Positions 16,406 through 24,978 of a DNA stretch of 64,000 nucleotides are shown piece by piece. The notes under the pieces were generated by a model. The model did not search any database. It had not been told where the DNA came from and saw only the letters and a list, made by a program, of their open reading frames with translations. Each line of letters starts with the position of its first letter. Position 1 is the stretch's first letter. Origin of the DNA: Eubacterium sp. (GTDB lineage Bacteria > Bacillota > Clostridia > Lachnospirales > Lachnospiraceae); NCBI GenBank assembly GCA_024681515.1, contig JAILAR010000097.1, positions 17,813-81,812 on the forward strand. The letters run 5' to 3'. Position numbers and translations under genes: made by a program.

Positions 16406-18064
16406 ATGAAAAAACAGGTGTTTAACCCGTTCCTTCCGCTGAATGTGTGCATTCCCGATGGGGAGCCGCATCTTTTTGACGGGCGGGTATATCTTTACGG
16501 ATCCCATGACCGCGAAGGCGGCTGGACCTTCTGTATGGAGGATTACGAGGTCTGGTCCGCACCGGAGGAGGATCTGTCGGACTGGCGGTGTGAGGGGATC
16601 ACGTATCGGGCGTCGCAGGATCCGGCGTATCCGGAGCGGAAATACATGTACGCGCCGGATGTGGTGCGCGGAAATGACGGCCGCTATTATCTCTATTACT
16701 GTATGTCCGGAGATTACGGTGTGGGCGGTTATACCCAGCCCATCAGTGTGGCGGTGTGTGACACTCCGGCCGGGAAGTACGAATTTCTGGGACATGTGAA
16801 GAATCCGGACGGATCGCTCATGATGCGGTATGTCTGTTTCGATCCGGCGGTGCTGAATGATAATGGTGTGATCCGTCTGTACTACGGCACCCAGTATGGC
16901 TTTGAGGAGGATCACCCGGGGGAGGAATGGGTTCTCGAAACAGAGCAGGAAATGTTTGGCCGTACGCGGGAGGAAATTCTGTCCTATCCCGATTCCATTA
17001 ACGGACCGGTTATGGCGGTTCTGGAGGATGACATGCTGACGGTGAAAGAGCCTGCGAAGCATATCATTCCCTATAAGGTGAAGGGAACGTCCTTTGAGGA
17101 GCACCCCTTCTTTGAGGCTTCCTCCATGCGGAAGATGGGAGAGAAGTATTATTTTGTATACTCTTCCTGGCAGAACCATGAGCTCTGCTATGCGGTGTCC
17201 GATCATCCGGACCGGGATTTTTCTTTCGGAGGAACCATTGTCTCCAACGGGGATGTGGGGATCGATGGTCGGAAGATCGAAGACAAACTGAACATGACCG
17301 GAACGACCCACGGAAGTATTATTCAGCTAAGCGGTCAGTGGTATGTGTTCTATCACCGGCTCACCCACAAATCCGATTACAGCCGTCAGGCCTGCGCCGA
17401 GAAGATCGAGATCGCAGAGGACGGAAGTATCAAACAGGTGGAGATCACCAGCTGCGGACTGAATGACGGTCCGCTACGGGCGGAGGGGATTTATCCTGCG
17501 GGAATCTGCTGCAATCTGACCAACGGACGGATGCCCCACGGCTGCAACAGCGTGTATCCCATCGCATTTCCCAATATTACGAATCTGGGTGAGGAGCGTT
17601 TCATCGGGGAGATCGAGGACGGAACCCTGATCGGCTACAAGTATTTTGAATGTAAAGGTCTTTCGGAGATCGGGATCAAAGTACGGTATGAAACACCGGA
17701 GAATCTGGTGACCTTTCACGGCCCTGCGCGGATCGACGAGCGAAGCGCAGACGAGATGAAGAAATATGAGAAACCGGAGAATGTGGCGGAAGACGAGTTG
17801 AAAAGCGGAGAAGATTTCGATGAAGGATACTTTGATGAAGGATATTTCGACATCTCAACATCCATCGACGGACCGGTGATCGCCCGGATCGCGGTTCCGT
17901 TGACAGAGCCGGGAGTGACTGATGCGTCGGCTTTGGATCCTATGACCTGGCTGGACTGCTCGGGTCTGATCGATCCCGATACCCTGCCGGACGGAACGTA
18001 TGCCTTCTTCCTTCGCTACCACGGGAAGAGGAAGACGCAGCTAAGGGAGATTTGGTTCCGATAA
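16406..18064 (+). CDS. Glycoside hydrolase family 43-like protein
   Basis: Family 43 enzymes are five-bladed beta-propellers that remove arabinose, xylose or galactose units from plant polysaccharides. Features seen include GEPHLFDGRVYLYGSHD near the N-terminus, RYVCFDPAVLNDNG (probable pKa-modulating Asp), HPFFEASSMRK (probable acid Glu) and GTTHGSIIQL with VFYHR. The N-terminal propeller of about 330 residues is followed by a C-terminal beta-rich domain, giving 552 residues. There is no signal peptide, so the enzyme should be cytoplasmic and act on imported oligosaccharides. I chose the ATG at 16406, 6 bp after GGAG. Confidence 0.82.
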   Translation: MKKQVFNPFLPLNVCIPDGEPHLFDGRVYLYGSHDREGGWTFCMEDYEVWSAPEEDLSDWRCEGITYRASQDPAYPERKYMYAPDVVRGNDGRYYLYYCMSGDYGVGGYTQPISVAVCDTPAGKYEFLGHVKNPDGSLMMRYVCFDPAVLNDNGVIRLYYGTQYGFEEDHPGEEWVLETEQEMFGRTREEILSYPDSINGPVMAVLEDDMLTVKEPAKHIIPYKVKGTSFEEHPFFEASSMRKMGEKYYFVYSSWQNHELCYAVSDHPDRDFSFGGTIVSNGDVGIDGRKIEDKLNMTGTTHGSIIQLSGQWYVFYHRLTHKSDYSRQACAEKIEIAEDGSIKQVEITSCGLNDGPLRAEGIYPAGICCNLTNGRMPHGCNSVYPIAFPNITNLGEERFIGEIEDGTLIGYKYFECKGLSEIGIKVRYETPENLVTFHGPARIDERSADEMKKYEKPENVAEDELKSGEDFDEGYFDEGYFDISTSIDGPVIARIAVPLTEPGVTDASALDPMTWLDCSGLIDPDTLPDGTYAFFLRYHGKRKTQLREIWFR

Positions 18065-18108
18065 AAAATCTGCAAAGTTTCGAATCGGAAGATTGCACCG
18101 CATTGGTA

Positions 18109-18163
18109 AAAAACAAAGAACCCTCGAACGATACGTGAGTAACCATATCGTTCGAGGGTCTTA
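18109..18163 (-). terminator. Convergent terminator between GH43 and CW-repeat genes
   Basis: A perfect 13-bp stem (CCCTCGAACGATA/TATCGTTCGAGGG) with a 12-nt loop. On the minus strand it is followed by TTCTTTGTTTTTT; on the plus strand the T-run is poor, so it serves mainly the minus-strand gene. Confidence 0.85.
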
Positions 18164-18201
18164 TTATGCAAAGAACGTCGTAGAGAAGATTCTCCCACTG
18201 T

Positions 18202-19317
18202 TTATCCGGCGATATAGAAGCTGTCGTCCAGGGAACCGTCCTTCAGGAAGGTATATTCCACACCTTCGATGGTGAAGGTTCCGATGACCATGGCACCGTC
18301 ATTCAGGTAGTAGATCTTTCCTCCTTCTTCCAGCCAGCCGCTCTGCATCTCTCCGTCCTCGTTAAAGAAGTACCAGATTCCGCCGATGCATTTCCAGCCG
18401 GTGATCATGGCGCCGCCGGAGAAATAATACCAGTTTCCGCTGAGCTTCTTCCAGCCGTTTACCATGGCGCCGCCGGCAAAGTAGTACCAGCTGTCATCGA
18501 TCAGCTTCCAGCCCTTGGCCATCACACCGTTCTTCCCGAAGTAGTACCATTTCTTACCAATCTTTTTCCAATCGGTCTGCATCGCACCGCTTCCGGTGAA
18601 ATAGTACCATTTATTTCCGATCTGCTGCCAGCCTGTCAGCATGTAGCCGTCATGTCCGAAATAGTACCATTTTCCGTTGATCCGGGACCAGGAATCCTGA
18701 AGGTAGAAACCGTAGGAGTCCTCGTAGCGCCAGCCGCCTGAGGTATGCTTCCAGGCTTTGGCTCCCGTGTCCTCCGGCACGAAATGATAACCGCGCTCAA
18801 ATTTGTGGCGGCTGCCGGTGACGTTATCTTCCACGATCTCATAATGATAGAACGGGCAGATCCAGGTGTAATCGCCCCAGTTGCCCTCAGCGGTATAGAG
18901 CAGATTTCCCTCCCGCTTCAGGACTGCAAACCAGTGACCGGATTTCTCACTGGTCAGGTGGACGATATCACCGGCGCGGATCTCGTCCGGGTCCGTGTAG
19001 GAATCGCTGGTGGTCAGCGCACCGCTGTCAAAGCAGTACTTGGAGAAATCCACACAGTAGGAGGCGCAGCCCGTGGCACCGCCGTTGGTCAGCTTCGGCG
19101 TCTGATGGATGTCCCAGTATACGTCATCCGTATGCTCAGGATCGTGGATGAAATCATCGAAGAAGCTGTTGCCGGTAGGCGGCAGATAGTCGTCCTCGTC
19201 ATAGGCGTAGCTGCGGATCGGGAACAGGCAGATCGCCAGTCCCGCGGCGAGCACCAGAAGGAGAGATGCCAGCCGGAGGGGAAGCCCTGTGAGGGATCGT
19301 TTTTGTTCTTTGATCAT
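18202..19317 (-). CDS. Secreted CW-repeat protein with papain-like (CHAP/NlpC-type) domain
   Basis: The 371-residue protein has a basic N-terminus and a signal-type hydrophobic segment (about 14-33). A cysteine-peptidase-like domain follows, with GATGCASYCVDF (C84/C88) and SGHWFAVL (H128). The C-terminal half (about 185-355) is a run of 7-8 cell-wall-binding repeats of the kind GKWYYFGHDGYMLTGWQQIG. Such proteins sit on the cell surface through the repeats and may act on peptidoglycan or host material. Which cysteine is catalytic is not certain. AAAGGACC precedes the start on the minus strand. Confidence 0.8.
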   Translation of the reverse strand: MIKEQKRSLTGLPLRLASLLLVLAAGLAICLFPIRSYAYDEDDYLPPTGNSFFDDFIHDPEHTDDVYWDIHQTPKLTNGGATGCASYCVDFSKYCFDSGALTTSDSYTDPDEIRAGDIVHLTSEKSGHWFAVLKREGNLLYTAEGNWGDYTWICPFYHYEIVEDNVTGSRHKFERGYHFVPEDTGAKAWKHTSGGWRYEDSYGFYLQDSWSRINGKWYYFGHDGYMLTGWQQIGNKWYYFTGSGAMQTDWKKIGKKWYYFGKNGVMAKGWKLIDDSWYYFAGGAMVNGWKKLSGNWYYFSGGAMITGWKCIGGIWYFFNEDGEMQSGWLEEGGKIYYLNDGAMVIGTFTIEGVEYTFLKDGSLDDSFYIAG

Positions 19318-19535
19318 ATTCAGAGGTCCTTTCTATTTATTCAACATTTCATGCGCTCCGTGGATTATTGCGCGTAGTATCATAATATATCACCCTTCCC
19401 TGTTTTTCAATACGTTCACAAGTATAAAATCAACAGAAACAGGCAGTGTTTTTGTCAGACATTTTCCTATTTTTCGGTGGAGAAATGCATGGATTCATGG
19501 TAAAATAAAAGTAACTATGGCTGTGGGGGCGAAGC

Positions 19536-19570
19536 GGAGCGCTTTAGGCGCGAAGTGTGGAATAGGAGGG
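19536..19570 (+). repeat. Leader element copy before EAL gene
   Basis: GGAGCGC-TTTAG-GCGC hairpin, GAAGTGTGGAATA, then GGAGGGG and the start at 19575. Confidence 0.85.
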
Positions 19571-19574
19571 GCTT

Positions 19575-21206
19575 ATGGGATTATATGAGGCAGAACCTCA
19601 GGGAAAAATGAGCGAACCGGAACTGGTGGGCTGTTTTGAAGATGCCCTGCAGTTCGATCATATCTTTGCGGTGTATCAGCCGCAGATCAATCATTCCACC
19701 GGCCGCATGGTGGGGGCCGAAGCGCTGATGCGCTGGCGTCACCCAATCTATGGCGTTCAGATGCCGGGGGATTTCATTCCCGTGCTGGAGAAGAACAACC
19801 TGATCTATCGCGCGGATCTGCACATTTTCGAGACCGTGTGTAAGTTCCAGCGGAAATGTCTGGATCAGGGACTCTCTATCATACCCATTTCGGTGAACAT
19901 GTCCCGTTATGACATTTACAATACAAACTATGTGGAGGCGATCGAAGGGATCCGCGTGAAATACGACATCCCCGTGCAGTATCTGCGTCTGGAGATCACG
20001 GAGTCCTCGGCCATCGGCGGCCGGGAGATGATCACTCGGGTGCTCCGGCAGCTGCATGACCACGGATATACCGTGGAAATGGACGATTTCGGCAGCGGCT
20101 ATTCTTCTCTGAACATCCTGAAGGATCTGGATGTGGACGTGATCAAGCTGGATATGGCCTTCCTGTCCGGAGACATCGGCGGCCGCGGCGGTACGATCCT
20201 GTCCTCCATCGTTCAGATGACCAAATGGCTGAACACGCCGGTCATCGCAGAGGGCGTGGAGACCATGGAGCAGGCGGACTACATGAAGAGCACCGGCTGC
20301 AACTACATCCAGGGGTATCTCTACTATAAGCCCATGCCTGAGGAGGAATTCCGGGAGAAGATGGTACAGCTGGACCACGAACCGCTGACGCCGGCCATGC
20401 ATCTGGTGAAGACACTGGATGCCGGGAAATTCTGGGATCCGAATTCCATGGAGACCCTCATTTTCAACAACTTTGTAGGCGGAGCAGCAATCTTCACGTA
20501 CAATACCGATACGAAGGAGAAGAAGATCCTTCGCGTGAACCGGAAATATGTTAAGGAGCTCGGCATGAATATGAACGAGCACGACATCATCGGCCACGAC
20601 ACCTGGAACAATTTTGATGAGGGTCAGGACGAAAAATATGAAGACATGCTGAAACGAGCTATCGAGAGCGGTGACGAGGAGATGTCCGAGACCTGGCGTA
20701 CCGTAACCTCCGATTGCTGCGGCGAGGATCATATCTGTATCCGTACCTACGCCCGTATCATCGGAGAAGCCGACAATGAATATCTGGTCTATGCCATGGT
20801 GCAGAATGTGACCGCGGAGAAGAAGCGGGAGATCCAGGCAACGGCGGATGAGATCCGCTACAAGGCGGCCTTTGAACATGCAAATATCTATGCCTGGGAG
20901 TACACCATTGCTACGAAGGAGATGCGGCCCTGCTTCCGCTGCATGCGGGATCTGGGACTTCCGCCGCTGCTTAAGAATTATCCGGAACCGGTGATCGAAA
21001 GCGGAGTCTTCCCGCCGGATTATGCGGATATGTACCGTGACTGGCATAAACAGCTGGAAAACGGTGTGGAGAGTCTGGAGGCGATCATTCCGCTGACGGT
21101 GGGACGGGTACCCTTCCATGTGCGGTATACGCTGGTGAGGGATGAGAACGGACGGCCGCTGAAGGCACTGGGTTCCGCAACCCTGGTGGTGGACGGAGAG
21201 GCATGA
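19575..21206 (+). CDS. EAL domain c-di-GMP phosphodiesterase with C-terminal PAS-like domains
   Basis: The EAL domain occupies about residues 20-260 and keeps its catalytic motifs: GAEALMRW (E49), EITES, EMDDFGSGYSSL (about 167-178), KLDMAF, IAEGVET and QGYLY. It should hydrolyse c-di-GMP. About 280 further residues hold two PAS-like units, with FNNFVGGAAIFTYN near 300 and AFEHANIYAWEYT near 435. Placing PAS sensors after the EAL domain is less usual than before it. There is no transmembrane helix, so it is cytoplasmic (543 residues). A GGDEF-like remnant lies downstream, so the ancestral protein may have been longer. Confidence 0.9.
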   Translation: MGLYEAEPQGKMSEPELVGCFEDALQFDHIFAVYQPQINHSTGRMVGAEALMRWRHPIYGVQMPGDFIPVLEKNNLIYRADLHIFETVCKFQRKCLDQGLSIIPISVNMSRYDIYNTNYVEAIEGIRVKYDIPVQYLRLEITESSAIGGREMITRVLRQLHDHGYTVEMDDFGSGYSSLNILKDLDVDVIKLDMAFLSGDIGGRGGTILSSIVQMTKWLNTPVIAEGVETMEQADYMKSTGCNYIQGYLYYKPMPEEEFREKMVQLDHEPLTPAMHLVKTLDAGKFWDPNSMETLIFNNFVGGAAIFTYNTDTKEKKILRVNRKYVKELGMNMNEHDIIGHDTWNNFDEGQDEKYEDMLKRAIESGDEEMSETWRTVTSDCCGEDHICIRTYARIIGEADNEYLVYAMVQNVTAEKKREIQATADEIRYKAAFEHANIYAWEYTIATKEMRPCFRCMRDLGLPPLLKNYPEPVIESGVFPPDYADMYRDWHKQLENGVESLEAIIPLTVGRVPFHVRYTLVRDENGRPLKALGSATLVVDGEA

Positions 21207-21301
21207 TCGGGATTCCGGGATGACAGACATATGTCATTCGAGCCGTACGGAGTACGGTGAAGAATCCCATAACTCGCATAGATAACCGGAGGAAACACAG
21301 G

Positions 21302-21590
21302 ATGAAACGACTGATCGTGGACCGCCCCAACACCCGGGCAGATGTGCAGCAGGTGCTGGATTATATGAAAGAGAACAACACGGTGATCTTCGCCGTTCCG
21401 GCACTGGTTCTGACGGATGAGGAGAATGCAGAGAAGGATCTGGAATATCTTTCGGATCCATGGACAGAAGCTGTCGGTATCCTTCGGTACTTCCACCATG
21501 CAGGCGAAGGAGGGGTCCTTCCGGGATGCCATCGAGCTGTCGGATGCGGAAATGTACCGTAACAAACAACGCAGAAAGTATCGCGCGTAA
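21302..21590 (+). pseudogene. Decayed gene ending in a GGDEF C-terminus (frameshifted)
   Basis: From the ATG at 21302 (GGAGGA upstream) the frame reads MKRLIVDRPNTRADVQQVL and continues in coding style to about 21440. After that the protein-like frame moves by +1. In the new frame 21455-21590 encodes GQKLSVSFGTSTM and DAIELSDAEMYRNKQRRK, the typical end of a GGDEF diguanylate cyclase, with its stop at 21588. The first frame runs on to 21562 without sense. The bulk of a GGDEF domain, including the GGDEF motif, is missing. It follows an EAL gene, so it may be the residue of a c-di-GMP gene broken by deletion and frameshift. Confidence 0.55.
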
Positions 21591-21614
21591 GCGTGCGAAA
21601 GGGGGTGCCTACCT

Positions 21615-22724
21615 TTGGCATTTCGGATCGTAAGAAACGATATAACGAAAGTAAAGGCTGACGCCATTGTAAACTCGGCCAATCCCGAACCGATCTATGC
21701 GGACGGAACGGATCGGGCCGTATATGAAGCGGCAGGTGCAGACCTGCTGCTGGCAGAGCGTGCGCGGATCGGACGTCTGAATATCGGGCAGGCAGCGGCC
21801 ACACCGGCATTTGCCCTGCCGGCAAGATATATCATCCATGCAGTCGGACCTGTATGGGAAGACGGCGCCCATGGCGAGATCGATGCCCTCAGGCAGTGCT
21901 ACGAGAACAGTCTTGCGGTAGCGGAGGAACTCGGATGCGAAAGCGTTGCATTTCCGCTGATCTCCACCGGCGTATACGGATTCCCGAAGGACGAGGCACT
22001 GAAGGTGGCGGTTTCCGTGTTCAGTGAGTATCTGCTGGAGCATGAGATAAAGATCGTTCTGGTGGTATTCGATTCCGAGGCCTTTGTGCTATCCGGCAAG
22101 ATCTTCGATGAGATCGATGAGTATATCGATGAGAAGACGGCGGAGGCAAAGAAGAAGGAAGAGTACGGAGTATATGGAACGGGACGTATCGCAGGCCGAG
22201 CAGCGGAAGCGGCCCGCATGAATTCATTTTCCTTTGGGATGGTTTGTGGGGACATGGCTGCGGAGAGACCCGAAGCGGATGTGCCATCTGAGGTTGTTTT
22301 GGAAGATGCGGCTCCCGAGGAGGCTGTATGCGCAGAGATTCCGGCTTCAAAGGAGGATACCCTCGAGGAGCGCATGAAGCATATCGCGGACACCTGGCAG
22401 GAGGCCCTGCTCTGGTGGATCGATGAAAAGGGCTACACGGACGTGGAGGTGTACAAGCGGGCCAACGTGGACCGCAAGCTCTTCTCCAAGATTCGCAGCA
22501 AGGAAGAATACCAGCCGAAGAAAATGACGGCGGTTGCCTTCGCATTGGCGCTCAGGCTCAACCTGGATGAAACTCAGGACCTTTTGCAACGTGCCGGTTT
22601 CGCACTGTCCAAGAGCAACAAGTTTGACCTCATCATCGAGTATTTTATCGAGCACGAGGTGTATGATACCTATACCATCAACCTCGCACTGTTTGATCAC
22701 AAGCAGCCGCTGCTGGGAGAGTAG
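21615..22724 (+). CDS. Macro domain protein with C-terminal helical domain
   Basis: Residues 1-150 form a macro domain that binds ADP-ribose or related nucleotides: DAIVNSANPEP, YIIHAVGPVW and FPLISTGVYGFP are diagnostic. A low-complexity Glu/Ala linker (about 155-250) joins it to a C-terminal alpha-helical domain (about 255-369), with DVEVYKRANVDRKLFSKIRS and MTAVAFALALRLNLDET. That domain looks like a DNA- or RNA-binding helix-turn-helix and is found with macro domains in related Clostridia. The start is a TTG with AAGGGGGTG upstream. The gene converges on a VWA-domain gene. It may remove or sense ADP-ribose modifications. Confidence 0.85.
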   Translation: MAFRIVRNDITKVKADAIVNSANPEPIYADGTDRAVYEAAGADLLLAERARIGRLNIGQAAATPAFALPARYIIHAVGPVWEDGAHGEIDALRQCYENSLAVAEELGCESVAFPLISTGVYGFPKDEALKVAVSVFSEYLLEHEIKIVLVVFDSEAFVLSGKIFDEIDEYIDEKTAEAKKKEEYGVYGTGRIAGRAAEAARMNSFSFGMVCGDMAAERPEADVPSEVVLEDAAPEEAVCAEIPASKEDTLEERMKHIADTWQEALLWWIDEKGYTDVEVYKRANVDRKLFSKIRSKEEYQPKKMTAVAFALALRLNLDETQDLLQRAGFALSKSNKFDLIIEYFIEHEVYDTYTINLALFDHKQPLLGE

Positions 22725-22744
22725 CGATAAGGATGTGTCAACCA

Positions 22745-22782
22745 AAAGCTCCGACCATTTGCAGGATGGTCGGAGCTTTCTG
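22745..22782 (+). terminator. Bidirectional terminator between macro and VWA genes
   Basis: AAAGCTCCGACCAT pairs with ATGGTCGGAGCTTT over a 7-nt loop, with A-rich and T-rich flanks. Confidence 0.85.
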
Positions 22783-22802
22783 GCTGTGTTGATGTTTTCG
22801 GA

Positions 22803-23486
22803 TCATTTCCGCTCTTTTTTATGTCTCCGTTTGTAATCCTCCTGAATCGGTGCGAGCATTGCGTCGCCTTCAAACGCTTCCTCCATGGCCTCTGCCGTAG
22901 AGGCGCTTCTTGCGCAGGAGACCATCTGGGACATTACTTTGAAATTCAGTGCGGTTCCTGCCTCATCGCATTCATATCGCACCGCGTGATGCCGGTCCAC
23001 GCCGAATCTTCCGGCCACTTCCACTGCGTCGATGTTCGCACCCAGGAAGACAAACTCCCAGTGGTACCGCTCCTTCTGACGCTCTACCATCTTCTTCACC
23101 TTGTCGTAGCTGTACTGACGACTGGCATTTTCCATACCGTCCGTGGTGATGATGAAGAGTGTCTTCTCCGGTACATCTTCTTCCCTTGCGTACTTATGGA
23201 CATTTCCGATGTGGTGAATGGCTCCGCCCACCGCATCCAGCAGCGCCGTGCAGCCGCGTACAAAATACTCCTTGTCGGTGATGGGTTTCACCTCGGCCAG
23301 CGGCTTCCGGTCATGCAGGACTTCTGTCTTGTCATCGAAAAGCACCGTGGAAATGATGGCCTCACCCTCTTCCTTCTGCTGCTTCTTCAGCATGGAGTTG
23401 TAGCCGCCGATGGTGTCTGCTTCCAATCCGCCCATGGATCCGCTGCGATCCAGGATAAAAACGATCTCTGTAAGTCCTTTCTTCAT
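22803..23486 (-). CDS. VWA domain protein
   Basis: The 227-residue protein is almost entirely a von Willebrand factor A domain. The metal-ion-dependent adhesion site is complete: DRSGSMGG (D13, S15, S17), the Thr in RGCTALLDAVG, and TTDGMEN. No signal peptide or transmembrane helix was seen, so it is cytoplasmic, of the kind that scaffolds protein complexes (TerF-like and related). I chose the ATG at 23486 because TAAGGAGGA stands 6-14 bp upstream. An open frame extends further but lacks a start site and coding character. It converges on the macro-domain gene. Confidence 0.85.
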   Translation of the reverse strand: MKKGLTEIVFILDRSGSMGGLEADTIGGYNSMLKKQQKEEGEAIISTVLFDDKTEVLHDRKPLAEVKPITDKEYFVRGCTALLDAVGGAIHHIGNVHKYAREEDVPEKTLFIITTDGMENASRQYSYDKVKKMVERQKERYHWEFVFLGANIDAVEVAGRFGVDRHHAVRYECDEAGTALNFKVMSQMVSCARSASTAEAMEEAFEGDAMLAPIQEDYKRRHKKERK

Positions 23487-23828
23487 ATGTCGGTTCCTCC
23501 TTATCTCACTCTTCGCGTTGACGCGTGTTTTTTTTGTTTCTAATGAAAGTGTACCGTAAATGCAGATTCTTTTGGTCGCTTCCCATGCGACATTGCAGGC
23601 AGACTCGGGGCGGGTCGTTCTGTGACTGTTTCGGTGTCGGTCAATTTCCGTCGACATCAAGAAAATTATGGGAAAATCTGTCCCTTTCGGCTATAATGAT
23701 AATTGGAATTCGTGTCATCCGCATATATGCAGGCCCGGGGTTCTGCGGGAGCGGACGCGAATACCCTGTTATGAGAAAAATACTGCAATGAACATGATGT
23801 AAATACTTCAGTGGAGGAAAGGTTGTCT
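23487..23828. other. Intergenic region between divergent VWA and SDR genes
   Basis: There is no gene here. The region should carry both promoters. A TATAAT box lies at 23692-23697 on the plus strand but has no convincing -35 at 17 bp. A poly-T run on the plus strand (23529-23536) is the only other notable feature. Confidence 0.5.
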
Positions 23829-24644
23829 ATGAATTTATCATCTCTGAAAGATAAAACCGTATTTATCACGGGCGCGTCCAGCGGTATCGGAAAGGCCTGT
23901 GCACTGGCATTTGCGCACTGCGGCTGTCAGGTGATCGGCGTATCCCGCCACTGCCCCGAGGGGACAAAACAGTTTCCGGGAGGCGGAAGTCTGACCCTGC
24001 GAAGGATGGACGTAACAAAGAAAACGTCGATCCAGCATGTCATCCGTGATCTGCCGAAGATCGATATCGCCATCCTGGCTGCCGGAATGGGTGTGGCAGG
24101 TTCCATCGAAGATACACCGCTGGAATATGCACATCAGCAGATGGAAGTCAATTATTTCGGTGTACTTCGCTCCTGTCAGGCGATCCTGCCGGTGATGCGG
24201 GCTGCAGGCGAGGGACGGATCATCGTGATCGGCTCTGTGGCCGGACGGATCTCCATTCCCATGCAGAGTCATTATTCCTCCAGCAAATACGCGTTGGAGG
24301 CGTTGGTGGATGCGCTGCGCATGGAGATCGCGCCTTACGGTCTTTCTGCCTGCATTATCGAACCGGGAGATACGAAGACCGGCTTCACCGACTGTCGCAA
24401 AACCTACTACAAAGAGGGCTCTCCCTACAACGAAGCTATAGAGAAGGCCGTTGGACAGATGGAAGGGGATGAAAGGAACGGGGACAGTCCCTACAGCATC
24501 GCCCGTCTGGCACTGCGGATGGCAGTGAAGAAGAACCCGCCTGCAAGAGTGACTGCGGGGATTAAGTACAAAGCTGCCGTACAACTGACACGACATCTGC
24601 CGGACAGAGTACGGGAGAGTATCGTAAAAATGATTTATATGTAA
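23829..24644 (+). CDS. Short-chain dehydrogenase/reductase (SDR)
   Basis: This is a classical SDR of 271 residues using NAD(P)H. The cofactor motif TGASSGIG is at residues 14-21, an AAGMG segment replaces the usual NNAG, and the catalytic residues are seen in IVIGSVAGR (Ser) and YSSSKYALEAL (Tyr and Lys). The substrate cannot be told from sequence. The ATG at 23829 has GGAGGAAAGG upstream; the in-frame GTG at 23811 lies inside that site. A strong terminator follows. Confidence 0.9.
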   Translation: MNLSSLKDKTVFITGASSGIGKACALAFAHCGCQVIGVSRHCPEGTKQFPGGGSLTLRRMDVTKKTSIQHVIRDLPKIDIAILAAGMGVAGSIEDTPLEYAHQQMEVNYFGVLRSCQAILPVMRAAGEGRIIVIGSVAGRISIPMQSHYSSSKYALEALVDALRMEIAPYGLSACIIEPGDTKTGFTDCRKTYYKEGSPYNEAIEKAVGQMEGDERNGDSPYSIARLALRMAVKKNPPARVTAGIKYKAAVQLTRHLPDRVRESIVKMIYM

Positions 24645-24658
24645 TTTAATACGATCGC

Positions 24659-24706
24659 AAAAAAACATCCGGCCGGGCTATCCGCACGCCCTGCCGGATG
24701 TTTTTC
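24659..24706 (+). terminator. Rho-independent terminator after SDR gene
   Basis: AAAAACATCCGGC and GCCGGATGTTTTT form a long stem with an inner GGGC/GCCC pairing, followed by TTTTTC. Confidence 0.9.
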
Positions 24707-24732
24707 ATCTTTATCCTCAGCAATCTGCTGTT

Positions 24733-24778
24733 TAGCTGTTCTCCACGACCTTCTTGATCGCATCCATCTGCTTTTCTT
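24733..24778 (-). pseudogene. Possible 3' remnant of a lost gene
   Basis: On the minus strand this segment reads KEKQMDAIKKVVENS and a stop in one frame, which looks like the C-terminus of a helical protein. Upstream on that strand the sequence turns AT-rich and non-coding. It could be the tail of a gene removed by deletion; it is too short to identify. Confidence 0.25.
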
Positions 24779-24978
24779 TTTATGATTTTGTTTTTGTTAG
24801 TGTTTTTTGTTATTGCTTTGTTTCAAGTTCATGTGTAGTATATCAGGCCAATCCTTGTAACTTCTTTGCAGACTTTTGTACAAATCTAATATTTTCTGTT
24901 CAGAAGCATGTGGATGTGATAAGATTGTATCATCGGGGTTTGCTCCGATAATGAGATCATGTGAGGGCGGAGGATTCC

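Noticed and set aside
19581..21230. Minus-strand open frame of 549 codons
   Set aside because: It is a shadow of the EAL-PAS gene and has no ribosome binding site or recognisable motif.
23487..23660. N-terminal extension of the VWA protein
   Set aside because: An ideal ribosome binding site lies directly before ATG 23486 and the extension is basic, Cys/His-containing junk without similarity to VWA proteins.
24754..24951. 65-codon plus-strand frame rich in Phe, Val and Cys
   Set aside because: It lies in a T-rich intergenic region, has no ribosome binding site and no coding character.
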